In this document: in pieces, positions 1-7,387 of the stretch
How the letters are laid out: each line of letters begins with the position of its first letter
Position numbering within the stretch: the stretch's first letter is position 1
Assembly: GCA_016295145.1 (NCBI GenBank)
Contig: JAEDLR010000049.1
Coordinates: 1-15,769, forward strand
DNA length: 15,769 nucleotides
Source of the DNA: Oscillospiraceae bacterium
GTDB lineage: Bacteria; Bacillota; Clostridia; Oscillospirales; Ruminococcaceae
Direction: 5' to 3'
Notes under the pieces: model-generated
The model's input: the letters and a program-made list of their open reading frames with translations, nothing else
Databases searched by the model: none
Told to the model about the DNA's origin: nothing
Program-made: the position numbers and the translations under genes

Positions 1-1
1 A

Positions 2-316
2 AAGGGGAAGGTCACCGCACGCACCGCATTCGATGCCATGCGAGCCGGCGATGCTACCGCAAAATCTGTGGTGGATTTCTATATCCAGGCACTGGCTGCC
101 GGCATCACCAATACCATCAACATCTTCCAGCCCGATATCCTCTGCATCGGCGGCGGTGTTTGCAATGAGGGCGATGCGCTGCTGTTGCCTGTCAAAGAGC
201 AGGTGGCAAAAGAGGTCTACACCCGCAACTCCGAAAAGAATACCGAGATCGTCATCGCAAAGCTTGGCAACGATGCAGGGATCATCGGTGCGGCATTCCT
301 CGGCAAGGCGAAGTAA
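2..316 (+). CDS. glcK: ROK-family glucokinase, C-terminal part (5' end outside window)
   Basis: Only the last 104 residues are present; the frame is open to the left edge. The fragment matches the C-terminal half of ROK glucokinases: a VTARTAFDAM stretch, a GDATAKSVVDFY helix, NIFQPDILCIGGGV (the strand and glycine turn of the sugar-kinase ATP-binding fold), and a closing LGNDAGIIGAAFLGKAK typical of this family's end. The family phosphorylates glucose to glucose-6-phosphate with ATP in the cytosol. The cellobiose phosphorylase encoded at 2008 releases free glucose, so this kinase would complete cellobiose entry into glycolysis. The zinc-binding cysteine motif and sugar-binding residues lie upstream of the window and cannot be checked. 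The stop is followed within three bases by the stop of a convergent recombinase gene, and a strong terminator begins 36 bases after the stop. A ROK repressor is less likely, because the GGG and LGNDAGIIGAA motifs are of the kinase type. Confidence 0.85.
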   Translation, partial: KGKVTARTAFDAMRAGDATAKSVVDFYIQALAAGITNTINIFQPDILCIGGGVCNEGDALLLPVKEQVAKEVYTRNSEKNTEIVIAKLGNDAGIIGAAFLGKAK

Positions 317-319
317 TCG

Positions 320-1780
320 CTACGCAAAATACAGGTGGATCGTATCCGCCTCGACCATCGCACAGCACAAAAGCTGCTTTGCGATGGTCTTTTTTTGTGA
401 TGCCGTCAGGCTTTCCCACAGTGGCAAATGCAGATCACGGCTGCGCACTGTCACGGCTTCTGCTGACGCAAGGGAAGCAAGGCGGGCGTCAATTCGTGCA
501 ATGGCTTCGGTCAGCACCGTCACGGTCTCGGCATTCCCCTCGACCAATGAACGCATCAACTCGGCGCGGCGCAGTTGCAAACGCTCTACAGTCTGCCTTG
601 CCGTGATATCCATTGCGCAGGGCTCCGGAATGCCTTGCGCGCTCAACGAACGCAATGCTTCTGCCAACACCCCACCGATGATCTGTTCCGCTTCGTCGCA
701 TCGCCATGTGGCGCCCACGCCGCCGCATATGCCGCGTTTTTTTCCGCTGCACACCAGATACAGCGCGTTTCTGCCCTGTACGGCAGTAACAGCACTGCCG
801 CACCGCTTGCAAAAAATGCTTCCACTGAGCCATGTACGCTCCCCTGCCCCCAATGTACGGGCACTGCGTCGAATTGCCATGCGCTGCTGACAGGCTAGCC
901 ACACATGGGGGGATACAAGCCCCTTGTGGGGTGCTGCAATGGCATAGGTATCGTGCAGATCTGTCAGTTTATGGCGCTGCGCGCGACGATCGGCATACAG
1001 ATACACGCCATGCCCCTGGGGCAGAGGCTCCGGCACGCAAAGAATCGCGCCCATCTGTGTCAGATGCGCATACACTGCTGCATCGGCCTGCACATACACG
1101 GGGTTGCGCAAGATTCTGCAAAGTGCCCCACGGCTCCAGTTGCCACCACGCATGGTGTGAAACTGTTCGGCATTCCATTGTGCGGCAATTTCGCTGAGCG
1201 TTGCCGATGCGTTGCCGTATGCCATAAACAGCCCCACAATGCGTTCTGCTTTTTCATCGGGCACCAGATACTGCGTGCGCTTGCCCATCAGCAGAAAAGG
1301 TGCTTTGGCAAAGCCAATGGGCGGCGGCCCGCCGGTATCAAACCCGATCTTTGCTCTGGCAAGGGCTGCATCTCGCACACGCCCACTGATGGTTTCGCGC
1401 TCCAGTTGCGCAAAAACCATCAGCAGACTCTGCATTGCCTGCCCCATGGGTGTGCCCGTTTCAAAACGCTCGGTGTGGGAATGAAACGCTACACCGTGCT
1501 GCGCAAAAATTTGTAGCAGATCGGTAAAATCCGCAAGATTCCGGCTGATACGGTCAAGCTTATAGACCAGCACCCGGTCAATTTCCCCCCGGCGAATGTC
1601 CTCCACCATCGTGCTCAGCGAGGGCCGCTTGGTATTCTTGCCCGAAAAACCACGGTCGGCATATACCGCAACTTCCACCCCCAGGGGCACATCACTGCGG
1701 CAAAGCTGCTCTTGCGTTTCCAGACTCACGCTGTCGGCACGGTCGGCAGATTGCCGCACATAGATCGCCGTTTTCGCCAT
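320..1780 (-). CDS. Serine recombinase, resolvase/invertase type with recombinase domain and zinc ribbon
   Basis: A 486-aa site-specific recombinase. Residues 4-145 are the serine-recombinase catalytic domain: AIYVRQS carries the nucleophile Ser11 with Arg9, and YKLDRISRN carries Asp76, Arg77 and Arg80. Residues 150-300 form the recombinase DNA-binding domain (GGPPPIGF, then RGGNWSRGALCRILRNPVYV at 211-230). A zinc ribbon follows, with Cys324, Cys327, Cys344 and Cys352, then a helical, probably coiled-coil segment at about 395-440 (LQLRRAELMRSLVEGN). All catalytic residues are intact, so the gene looks functional. The start has an AGAGGG ribosome binding site six bases upstream. No phage, transposition or conjugation gene, excisionase or obvious att site accompanies it. 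It sits between two cellobiose-use genes, convergent with glucokinase and divergent from the phosphorylase. It could be a lone remnant of an integrated element or a resident inversion or excision enzyme; the sequence does not decide this. Confidence 0.9.
   Translation of the reverse strand: MAKTAIYVRQSADRADSVSLETQEQLCRSDVPLGVEVAVYADRGFSGKNTKRPSLSTMVEDIRRGEIDRVLVYKLDRISRNLADFTDLLQIFAQHGVAFHSHTERFETGTPMGQAMQSLLMVFAQLERETISGRVRDAALARAKIGFDTGGPPPIGFAKAPFLLMGKRTQYLVPDEKAERIVGLFMAYGNASATLSEIAAQWNAEQFHTMRGGNWSRGALCRILRNPVYVQADAAVYAHLTQMGAILCVPEPLPQGHGVYLYADRRAQRHKLTDLHDTYAIAAPHKGLVSPHVWLACQQRMAIRRSARTLGAGERTWLSGSIFCKRCGSAVTAVQGRNALYLVCSGKKRGICGGVGATWRCDEAEQIIGGVLAEALRSLSAQGIPEPCAMDITARQTVERLQLRRAELMRSLVEGNAETVTVLTEAIARIDARLASLASAEAVTVRSRDLHLPLWESLTASQKKTIAKQLLCCAMVEADTIHLYFA
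353..396 (+). terminator. Rho-independent terminator for the glucokinase gene, inside the recombinase reading frame
   Basis: A perfect 10-bp stem, GACCATCGCA (353-362) with TGCGATGGTC (380-389), continues through one mismatch into AGCA/TGCT around a 7-base loop and is followed by seven T (390-396). It reads as a terminator only on the plus strand, because no T-run follows the hairpin on the minus strand. It therefore ends glucokinase transcription while forming part of the convergent recombinase's C-terminal codons. Confidence 0.85.
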
Positions 1781-1884
1781 GAAAAACCCTCTTTTGCCCT
1801 GTTTTTGCTCTACGAATGCAAAATTTGAGATTTTTTTGTGTAAATTGCTGCATAATCATGCCCAAAATTCGGTAAAAAAGAGAC

Positions 1885-1913
1885 TTGCATTGTTTATAAA
1901 GCTGTGATATAAT
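1885..1913 (+). promoter_or_regulatory. Sigma-A-type promoter with extended -10 for cellobiose phosphorylase
   Basis: The -35-like TTGCAT (1885-1890) is weak, but a 17-base spacer leads to a perfect TATAAT (1908-1913) preceded by TG one base upstream (1905-1906), an extended -10 that can compensate. Transcription would start near 1920, giving a leader of about 88 bases before the ATG at 2008. The surrounding AT-rich stretch 1800-1880 separates it from the divergent recombinase gene, for which I found no convincing promoter. Confidence 0.8.
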
Positions 1914-1924
1914 AGATGTATATT

Positions 1925-1963
1925 CGCGTGTTATGTGTGTTCATGCAAACACTGTCTTACGCG
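1925..1963 (+). repeat. Nested inverted repeats in the cellobiose phosphorylase leader
   Basis: GTGTT (1937-1941) and AACAC (1948-1952) are a perfect 5-bp inverted repeat around a 6-base centre. CGCGT (1925-1929) and ACGCG (1959-1963) form an outer pair. Together they could be an operator just downstream of the transcription start, or an RNA hairpin in the leader. The arms are short, so chance is possible. Confidence 0.35.
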
Positions 1964-2007
1964 CGTTTTCCCCTGCGAAAATTCACAGTACACAAAGGAG
2001 AACCGCA

Positions 2008-4470
2008 ATGAAGGTATTCGGCTATTTTGATGATGCCAATAAGGAGTATGTCATCCAATCTCCAAGAACGCCCTACCCTTGGATCAACTATCTGGGTACG
2101 CAGGCATTCTTTTCTCTGATTTCTAACACGGCAGGCGGCTACTGCTTCTACAAAGATGCCCGTTTGCGCAGAATCACACGCTATCGTTACAACAATGTCC
2201 CGATCGATATGGGCGGTCGCTACTTCTATATCAACGATAACGGTACCATCTGGAATCCCGGCTGGTCCCCTGTAAAAACCGAACTGGACAGCTATGAGTG
2301 CCGTCACGGTATGGGTTATACCATTATCACCGGTAAGAAAAACGACCTGAAAGCGCAGGTCACTTTCTTCGTTCCCCAGGATTATGCAGGCGAAGTGCAG
2401 CAGGTGGTGCTCACCAACGAGGGCAGCACTGCCAAAACCTTCAAGTTCTTCTCCTTCATCGAGTGGTGCCTCTGGGATGCACAGGATGACTGCACCAATT
2501 TCCAGAGAAACTTCTCCACCGGCCGTGTAGAGCTGGAAGGCTCCACCATCTATCACAAGACCGAGTACAGAGATCGCCGCGACCACTTTGCATTCTATAC
2601 CGTGAACGATACCGTTGACGGCTACGATACCGACCGTGATTCTTTTATCGGTCTGTACAACGGGTTCCATAATCCCCAGGCTGTCACTGACGGAAAGGCC
2701 ACCAACTCCTTTGCCGATGGTTGGTCGCCCATCGCTTCTCACTACAAGGAGATTACCCTTGCCCCCGGCGAGACCAAAACCCTCGTGTTCATTTTGGGTT
2801 ATGTGGAGAATCCCGTGGAGGAGAAGTTTGAGGCTGACGGCGTAACCATTAATAAGATCCGAGCCCACGCTATGATCGACAAATACAATACCCCCGAAAA
2901 GGTGGCTGCCGGTCTGGCAGAGCTGAAGGCTGCATGGGATAATCTCCTGGGCATCCTCAATGTGGAGACGCCGGACGATAAGGTCAATCGCATGGTCAAC
3001 ATCTGGAATCAGTACCAGTGCATGGTCACCTTCAACCTCTCCCGTTCCGCTTCCTATTTTGAAAGCGGTATCGGTCGCGGTATGGGCTTCCGCGATTCCA
3101 ACCAGGATATTCTCGGCTTCGTGCATCAGATTCCCGACCGCGCAAGAGAGCGTCTGATCGACCTTGCTTCCACACAGTTGCCCGATGGCGGCTGCTACCA
3201 CCAGTATCAGCCTCTCACAAAGAAGGGTAACTCCGATATCGGCGGCGACTTCTCCGACGATCCGCTGTGGATGATTCTCTCGGTGGGCTCCTACATCAAG
3301 GAGACCGGCGACTGGTCGATCCTCGACGAGATGGTGCCCTATGATAACAACGAAGCGTTGGCACAGCCCATGCTGGAGCATCTCAAGGTTTCGTTCTACC
3401 GCGTGCTGAACAACCTCGGCCCTCACGGTCTGCCGTTGGCAATGCGCGCCGACTGGAACGACTGCATCAACCTCTCCTGCTTCTCCGATAAACCCGGCGA
3501 GAGCTTCCAGACCTATACCAATCCCAAGTTCGAAGCGGAGGGCGGCTACTCCAAGGTCGCTGAGTCGGTCATGGTTGCAACGCTGTTCACCTATGTAGGC
3601 CCTGCCTATGTCGGCATTCTCAGACATCTGGGCAAGAACGATGAGGCGGACAAGGCACAGGCTGAGATCGACAAGATGAAGGCAAATGTCATGGAGCACG
3701 CGTTCGACGGCGAATGGTTCCTGAGAGCATACGATGCATTCGGCGAGAAGATGGGCTCCAAGGAGTGCGAGGAAGGCAAGATCTTCATCGAGCCGCAGGG
3801 CTTTGCTGTTATGTCCGAGATCGGTAAGGAGCAAGGCGCCGATATCAAGACCCTCGAATCCATCGACAAATACCTGAACACCAAGTACGGTTTGGTGCTG
3901 AACAATCCTGCATTCTCCAAGTACTACATTCAGTACGGTGAGATTTCCACCTACCCCGGCGGTTACAAGGAAAATGCAGGTATCTTCACCCACAACAATG
4001 CATGGATCATCTGCGCAGAGGCTTACGCCGGCCGTGGTGATAAGGCATTCGAATATTACTCCAAGATCGCACCTGCATTCAACGAGGATATCTCCGAGCT
4101 GCACAAAACCGAGCCCTATGTTTACGGTCAGATGATCGCAGGTAAGGATGCAAGCAGATTCGGCGAGGGCAAGAACAGTTGGCTGACCGGTACCGCTGCA
4201 TGGAACTTCGTTGCCATTTCGCAGTACATCATCGGTATCCAGCCTGTATACGACGGTCTGATGATCGATCCTTCCATTCCCCACCAGTGGGATGGCTTTA
4301 AGGCATCCAGAAAGTTCCGCGGTGCTACCTACGATATCACCGTCAAAAACCCGAATCATGTCTGCAAGGGCGTGAAGTCTGTGACTGTGGACGGCAATGC
4401 CATTGAGGGCAAGGTTGTTCCTGCATTCGGTGATGGCAAGACCCATACCGTTGAGGTCGTTCTCGGCTAA
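2008..4470 (+). CDS. cbp: Cellobiose phosphorylase (GH94)
   Basis: An 820-aa cytosolic enzyme that splits cellobiose with phosphate into alpha-glucose-1-phosphate and glucose, saving ATP. The opening residues FGYFDDANKEYVIQSPRTPY, followed by the NYLGTQAFFSLISNTAGGY region, are the cellobiose phosphorylase N-terminus, and the length equals the usual 810-825. The N-terminal beta-sandwich spans about 1-270 and the (alpha/alpha)6 barrel about 310-730. RADWND places the catalytic aspartate region at 482-485, and the SYFESGIGRGMGFRDSNQD segment lines the active site. An upstream in-frame ATG at 1933 is rejected: the ATG at 2008 has AAAGGAG (1994-2000) seven bases before it and gives the family N-terminus. 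The gene has its own promoter and terminator. It uses no TTA, CTA or TCA codon at all, leaving the antisense strand fully open, which suggests strong codon selection and high expression. A cellodextrin phosphorylase would be much longer. Confidence 0.96.
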   Translation: MKVFGYFDDANKEYVIQSPRTPYPWINYLGTQAFFSLISNTAGGYCFYKDARLRRITRYRYNNVPIDMGGRYFYINDNGTIWNPGWSPVKTELDSYECRHGMGYTIITGKKNDLKAQVTFFVPQDYAGEVQQVVLTNEGSTAKTFKFFSFIEWCLWDAQDDCTNFQRNFSTGRVELEGSTIYHKTEYRDRRDHFAFYTVNDTVDGYDTDRDSFIGLYNGFHNPQAVTDGKATNSFADGWSPIASHYKEITLAPGETKTLVFILGYVENPVEEKFEADGVTINKIRAHAMIDKYNTPEKVAAGLAELKAAWDNLLGILNVETPDDKVNRMVNIWNQYQCMVTFNLSRSASYFESGIGRGMGFRDSNQDILGFVHQIPDRARERLIDLASTQLPDGGCYHQYQPLTKKGNSDIGGDFSDDPLWMILSVGSYIKETGDWSILDEMVPYDNNEALAQPMLEHLKVSFYRVLNNLGPHGLPLAMRADWNDCINLSCFSDKPGESFQTYTNPKFEAEGGYSKVAESVMVATLFTYVGPAYVGILRHLGKNDEADKAQAEIDKMKANVMEHAFDGEWFLRAYDAFGEKMGSKECEEGKIFIEPQGFAVMSEIGKEQGADIKTLESIDKYLNTKYGLVLNNPAFSKYYIQYGEISTYPGGYKENAGIFTHNNAWIICAEAYAGRGDKAFEYYSKIAPAFNEDISELHKTEPYVYGQMIAGKDASRFGEGKNSWLTGTAAWNFVAISQYIIGIQPVYDGLMIDPSIPHQWDGFKASRKFRGATYDITVKNPNHVCKGVKSVTVDGNAIEGKVVPAFGDGKTHTVEVVLG

Positions 4471-4484
4471 TTCCACAATCGCAA

Positions 4485-4519
4485 AGCGGCATGGAGAATG
4501 TACTCCGTGCCGCTTTTTC
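4485..4519 (+). terminator. Rho-independent terminator after cellobiose phosphorylase
   Basis: AGCGGCATGGAG (4485-4496) pairs with CTCCGTGCCGCT (4503-4514) as a 12-bp stem with one G-T wobble and a 6-base loop, followed by a T-run (4514-4518). It starts 14 bases after the cbp stop. The ribosome binding site of the next gene begins at 4523, directly after the T-run. Confidence 0.9.
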
Positions 4520-4535
4520 TCGAAAGGAGCGCACT

Positions 4536-5345
4536 ATGCAATTCTGGGATCATGTCAGCAAGAGCATGGGCAAGCTCGCTGACCGCTTAGATGATATCTC
4601 ACAGCATCGCGCCGCAGCCAACGGAGAGTTCTCTGTACTGGATAAGGACTATTGCTGGGAAGATCTGGACTACCACGCGGATTATGTGCTGCAGCGCCAT
4701 GTGGTAACCGGTGAATGTCGTATCATTGATGCATTTGGCACGGTGAAAAATCACGGCACACTGCCCGAAATGGAAGCCGTGATGCAAAAGCTTTCCATCC
4801 CCCATTCCGCAGCACCCGTCTGCGCAAGCTATGGCGATATTATTGGCGTGGTGCGTGCAAACGGCGCCTATGAACACTACGGCATCTATGTCAGTGATAC
4901 CTGCGTGGTGCATTATGCAACGCCTGCGGGGAATCCTCTGGCACACGCGACGATACACTGTACCTCACTGAAGTGGTTTTTGAAGGATGACGGCGACTAT
5001 TTCATCCTTGACTTTCCAAGTCCTGATGCTGCACCGGTACGCATCGGCAATGAGCCACTGGCCTTTACCGCCAATCCTGACGGCACAGAGCGCACCGATG
5101 CTGCAGCACATCTTGCAGAGGTTCTGCAGCGCAGCTACGGATATCATCTCTACACCCCGGAACAAACCGTTGCACGGGCACGCACGCGTCTGGGAGAGAG
5201 CCGATACAATGTGGTGACCAACAACTGCGAGCATTTTGCTATCTGGTGCAAAACGGGCGTACATGAATCCATGCAGGTAAATGAAATGTTCCGCCTGTTG
5301 ACCAATTCCAACGGCTACCACTTCCGCAGACCATTCCGCTGGTGA
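4536..5345 (+). CDS. LRAT-domain (NlpC/P60-superfamily) protein
   Basis: A 269-aa protein without signal peptide or membrane segment. Residues about 100-240 form an LRAT-type domain: a YEHYGIYV strand with His114, VVHYA with the second histidine His126, and the hallmark NCEHFAIWCKTG with the catalytic cysteine Cys231. The circularly permuted papain-like LRAT fold normally supports thiol-based acyl transfer or lipid hydrolysis. The substrate here is unknown; a phospholipid acyltransferase or lipase role is inference. Residues 1-95 and the C-terminus are not recognised. The start chosen (ATG 4536) has AAAGGAG (4523-4529) six bases upstream. An in-frame ATG at 4491 lies inside the terminator stem and has no ribosome binding site. 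No promoter fits between terminator and gene, so expression would need read-through or a promoter inside cbp. A bidirectional terminator follows. Confidence 0.75.
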   Translation: MQFWDHVSKSMGKLADRLDDISQHRAAANGEFSVLDKDYCWEDLDYHADYVLQRHVVTGECRIIDAFGTVKNHGTLPEMEAVMQKLSIPHSAAPVCASYGDIIGVVRANGAYEHYGIYVSDTCVVHYATPAGNPLAHATIHCTSLKWFLKDDGDYFILDFPSPDAAPVRIGNEPLAFTANPDGTERTDAAAHLAEVLQRSYGYHLYTPEQTVARARTRLGESRYNVVTNNCEHFAIWCKTGVHESMQVNEMFRLLTNSNGYHFRRPFRW

Positions 5346-5390
5346 CTTTTGCCACGTTCTGCCCGTGATACCGCTTGCGCGCCTGCAAGC

Positions 5391-5439
5391 CAAAAAACAA
5401 AAAGTACCCCCTCGCGTTGTGAGCCGCCGAGGGGGTACT
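5391..5439. terminator. Terminator shared by the LRAT gene and the beta-mannanase gene
   Basis: A perfect 12-bp stem, AGTACCCCCTCG (5403-5414) with CGAGGGGGTACT (5428-5439), has a 13-base loop. On the minus strand it is followed by a T-rich tract (complement of 5393-5403), making it a strong terminator for the mannanase gene. On the plus strand the following bases are less T-rich, so termination of the LRAT transcript would be weaker. Confidence 0.88.
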
Positions 5440-5458
5440 GCTGTTTATACACGCGCCG

Positions 5459-7270
5459 TCAGGCAAGGCCTGCGATCATCATCAGAATCATTGTGGCATC
5501 ATCGCTGCCGGGAACACTATCACCGTTGATATCGGCATTGGCAAGGCCCTCCTCCGATACAGATACCGCTGCATCCTCGGAGAGGAACCGGTTGAACAGA
5601 ATCACATCGTTGACCTTCACTAAGCCGTCGCAGTCAACATCGCCCAATACACGATACGGTACCGGTGCTGTTGTAGTGGTCGTTGTTGCGGTTGTAGTGG
5701 TTGTTGTTGTTGTCGTAGTAGTAGTTGTTGTTGTGGTGGTGGTAGTTGTTGTGGTGGTGGTAGTGCTGCTAGTCGTTACGCCGCTATAGACAGTGCAGAT
5801 CTCGGCGGTATTCTGCCAGCCGTTGGTACCGTAGATGACATCCTTGCCCCATTGGGAAAGGGTGCCGCCTACATTGGCAGAACTCATATCCAGATACTCC
5901 ACAGGGCTTCCGTTGCCGTACCAACTCCATGAAAGCCAACCAACGTGCTGCGCTTCGGCATACTCCATGATATAGCCTTCCTGCACATCGCCGTCAGAGT
6001 GGGTATAACCGAACTCGCCGACACAAAGGCAAAGCTGACGGGCGATCATGCCGTCCATAATGCTCTTAATGGTACTTTCAGAGCCGCCTGCGCCGCCGTA
6101 CATATGTACTGAGAACATACAGTTTTTTTCGGGATCTGCGGCAAGCACTGCAGCGCCGCCGTTGATGATGGTGCTGTAGCCCTGCCCCCAGCCGCCTGCA
6201 TCGCACATGATGCAATGGGTCAGCCCTGCGTTGCGAATGATCTTCACAGCCTCAATATAAGCAGACTGCCATGCACTGTCATTGGTGCTGCCCTGCCATT
6301 CGTTGGCAATGTTCACGATCACAGTATCCTCATGCCCTTTGAGCGCACTCGCGATGCCTGCAAAGTATCTTGCGGCGGTGTACAGCGAATCGGTATCGTC
6401 CTTACCGGTGGCATCATGCACCTCCAGCACGCAAACCAGATTGTACTTCTCACAAATGGAGATCAGATTTGCAACCTCTCCTGCGGTATTGGCTGCGCTG
6501 CCGTATGCGATGCCGTCCGTCAGCACGATACGCACGGTATTTGCGCCGTAGCCTGCGATCTCCTTGAGGGTGGCATCCTCGTTGCCCTCCCATTTATACC
6601 ATGCGTAGGCATAATTGGTGCCGCGCATTTCAAAGGCGTTCTGATTTGCATCGCGCAGCACGGAACCGTCTACATAGAAACCGTTTTTCGGCTCTACCAC
6701 CACGCTGCCGCCGCCACCAAGCTCCATATCGGAAATGGTAACACTGCCACTAACGGAAGAAGTTCCCCAGGGAGCAGTCAGCATCATGTTGATGCGCTGC
6801 ACGGCATGCAGATTGCCCACGGAACAGGTTTCCTCGCCGAAAGTCCATTCCTCGGCGGTGAGGTAGTAAGTAATATCCGCGGTTGCCCCTGCATCAATGG
6901 TAGTGCCGCCACTCTGATGCCAATCCCACTCGGCACCCGTATTGATCGCCGTGATAAGCGATACCGCCGCAGAGCCGTTATTTTTCACGGTCATAGAAAG
7001 CGTGGTGTAAGATGACCAGTCCTCACCACCCAGGGTAGCGCAGAAGCCTGCCGCATTGGCAGAGCCGTCGTCTGCATTGGTAAAGGTGACTGTAGTGGCG
7101 TTGCCGCTGTCGCTGACAGAATCGGTTGCCTCCTGATAGCCGCTGGTAGCCTCCCAAGTATAGCCACCCGCGCCGCTGCCTGCCTGTACGCGCAAGCTAC
7201 CAAAGCTGGTGAGTGCAGCAATGACGGCCGCAAACACCGCTGCGCCCGCTCTCTTATGGAAAAGTGACAT
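5459..7270 (-). CDS. Secreted dockerin-bearing endo-beta-1,4-mannanase (GH5 subfamily 8)
   Basis: A 603-aa secreted enzyme that cuts internal beta-1,4-mannosyl bonds. Residues 1-30 are a signal peptide ending VQA. Residues 31-185 form a beta-rich module, probably carbohydrate-binding, whose family I cannot name. The GH5_8 barrel spans about 195-495 and closely follows Bacillus mannanases: GFYVDGSVLRDANQNAFEMRG, TVRIVL, VLEVHDATGKDD, NIANEW with acid/base Glu324, SVHMY, GEFG with nucleophile Glu419, and GWLSWSWYGN. A linker of 25 Thr, one Ala and 6 Thr (503-534) leads to a type-I dockerin (543-603) with calcium loops at 544-555 (Lys552 where Asn/Asp is usual) and 580-591. The dockerin implies docking on a cohesin scaffold. 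ATG 7270 is chosen for its AAAGGAG site eight bases upstream and clean signal peptide; the longer frame to 7387 would start inside the promoter. Confidence 0.92.
   Translation of the reverse strand: MSLFHKRAGAAVFAAVIAALTSFGSLRVQAGSGAGGYTWEATSGYQEATDSVSDSGNATTVTFTNADDGSANAAGFCATLGGEDWSSYTTLSMTVKNNGSAAVSLITAINTGAEWDWHQSGGTTIDAGATADITYYLTAEEWTFGEETCSVGNLHAVQRINMMLTAPWGTSSVSGSVTISDMELGGGGSVVVEPKNGFYVDGSVLRDANQNAFEMRGTNYAYAWYKWEGNEDATLKEIAGYGANTVRIVLTDGIAYGSAANTAGEVANLISICEKYNLVCVLEVHDATGKDDTDSLYTAARYFAGIASALKGHEDTVIVNIANEWQGSTNDSAWQSAYIEAVKIIRNAGLTHCIMCDAGGWGQGYSTIINGGAAVLAADPEKNCMFSVHMYGGAGGSESTIKSIMDGMIARQLCLCVGEFGYTHSDGDVQEGYIMEYAEAQHVGWLSWSWYGNGSPVEYLDMSSANVGGTLSQWGKDVIYGTNGWQNTAEICTVYSGVTTSSTTTTTTTTTTTTTTTTTTTTTTTTTATTTTTTAPVPYRVLGDVDCDGLVKVNDVILFNRFLSEDAAVSVSEEGLANADINGDSVPGSDDATMILMMIAGLA
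5669..5764 (-). repeat. ACN trinucleotide tract encoding the poly-threonine linker
   Basis: Thirty-two consecutive codons read ACN apart from one GCA (Ala528), coding for 25 Thr, Ala and 6 Thr. All four third bases occur, and short runs of the same codon recur, consistent with slippage expansion followed by point changes. Threonine-rich linkers between catalytic and dockerin modules are common in ruminococcal cellulosomal enzymes and are probably flexible or O-glycosylated. Confidence 0.95.
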
Positions 7271-7358
7271 AATGAACGCTCCTTTTTTCATGTTGCCGTA
7301 TTGTCGTATGTTCCCCTTGTGGGGCAGCCGCTCATAGCGTCGCTGCCTGACAGTTCTC

Positions 7359-7387
7359 ATTATACGAAATCTCTGCACAAAAGTCAA
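7359..7387 (-). promoter_or_regulatory. Sigma-A-type promoter of the beta-mannanase gene
   Basis: On the minus strand, TTGACT (complement of 7382-7387), a 17-base spacer and a perfect TATAAT (complement of 7359-7364) make a near-consensus promoter. The start point would be near 7352, leaving a leader of about 80 bases before the ATG at 7270. Confidence 0.88.

Noticed and set aside
320..1780. Prophage or integrative element around the recombinase
   Set aside because: No structural, replication or transfer genes and no att-like repeats were seen; the flanking genes are metabolic.
1933..2007. Upstream ATG for cellobiose phosphorylase adding 25 residues
   Set aside because: No ribosome binding site; it lies at the inverted repeat near the transcription start, and the ATG at 2008 matches the family N-terminus.
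1957..4476. 839-codon open frame antisense to cellobiose phosphorylase
   Set aside because: It is in exact codon register with the real gene and open only because that gene uses no TTA, CTA or TCA; it shows no recognisable protein motif.
4491..4535. Upstream ATG for the LRAT protein
   Set aside because: It lies within the terminator stem; the ATG at 4536 has a proper ribosome binding site.
5349..5789. Plus-strand open frame ending in a long valine run
   Set aside because: It is the complement of the poly-threonine codons of the mannanase and has no start signals or domain.
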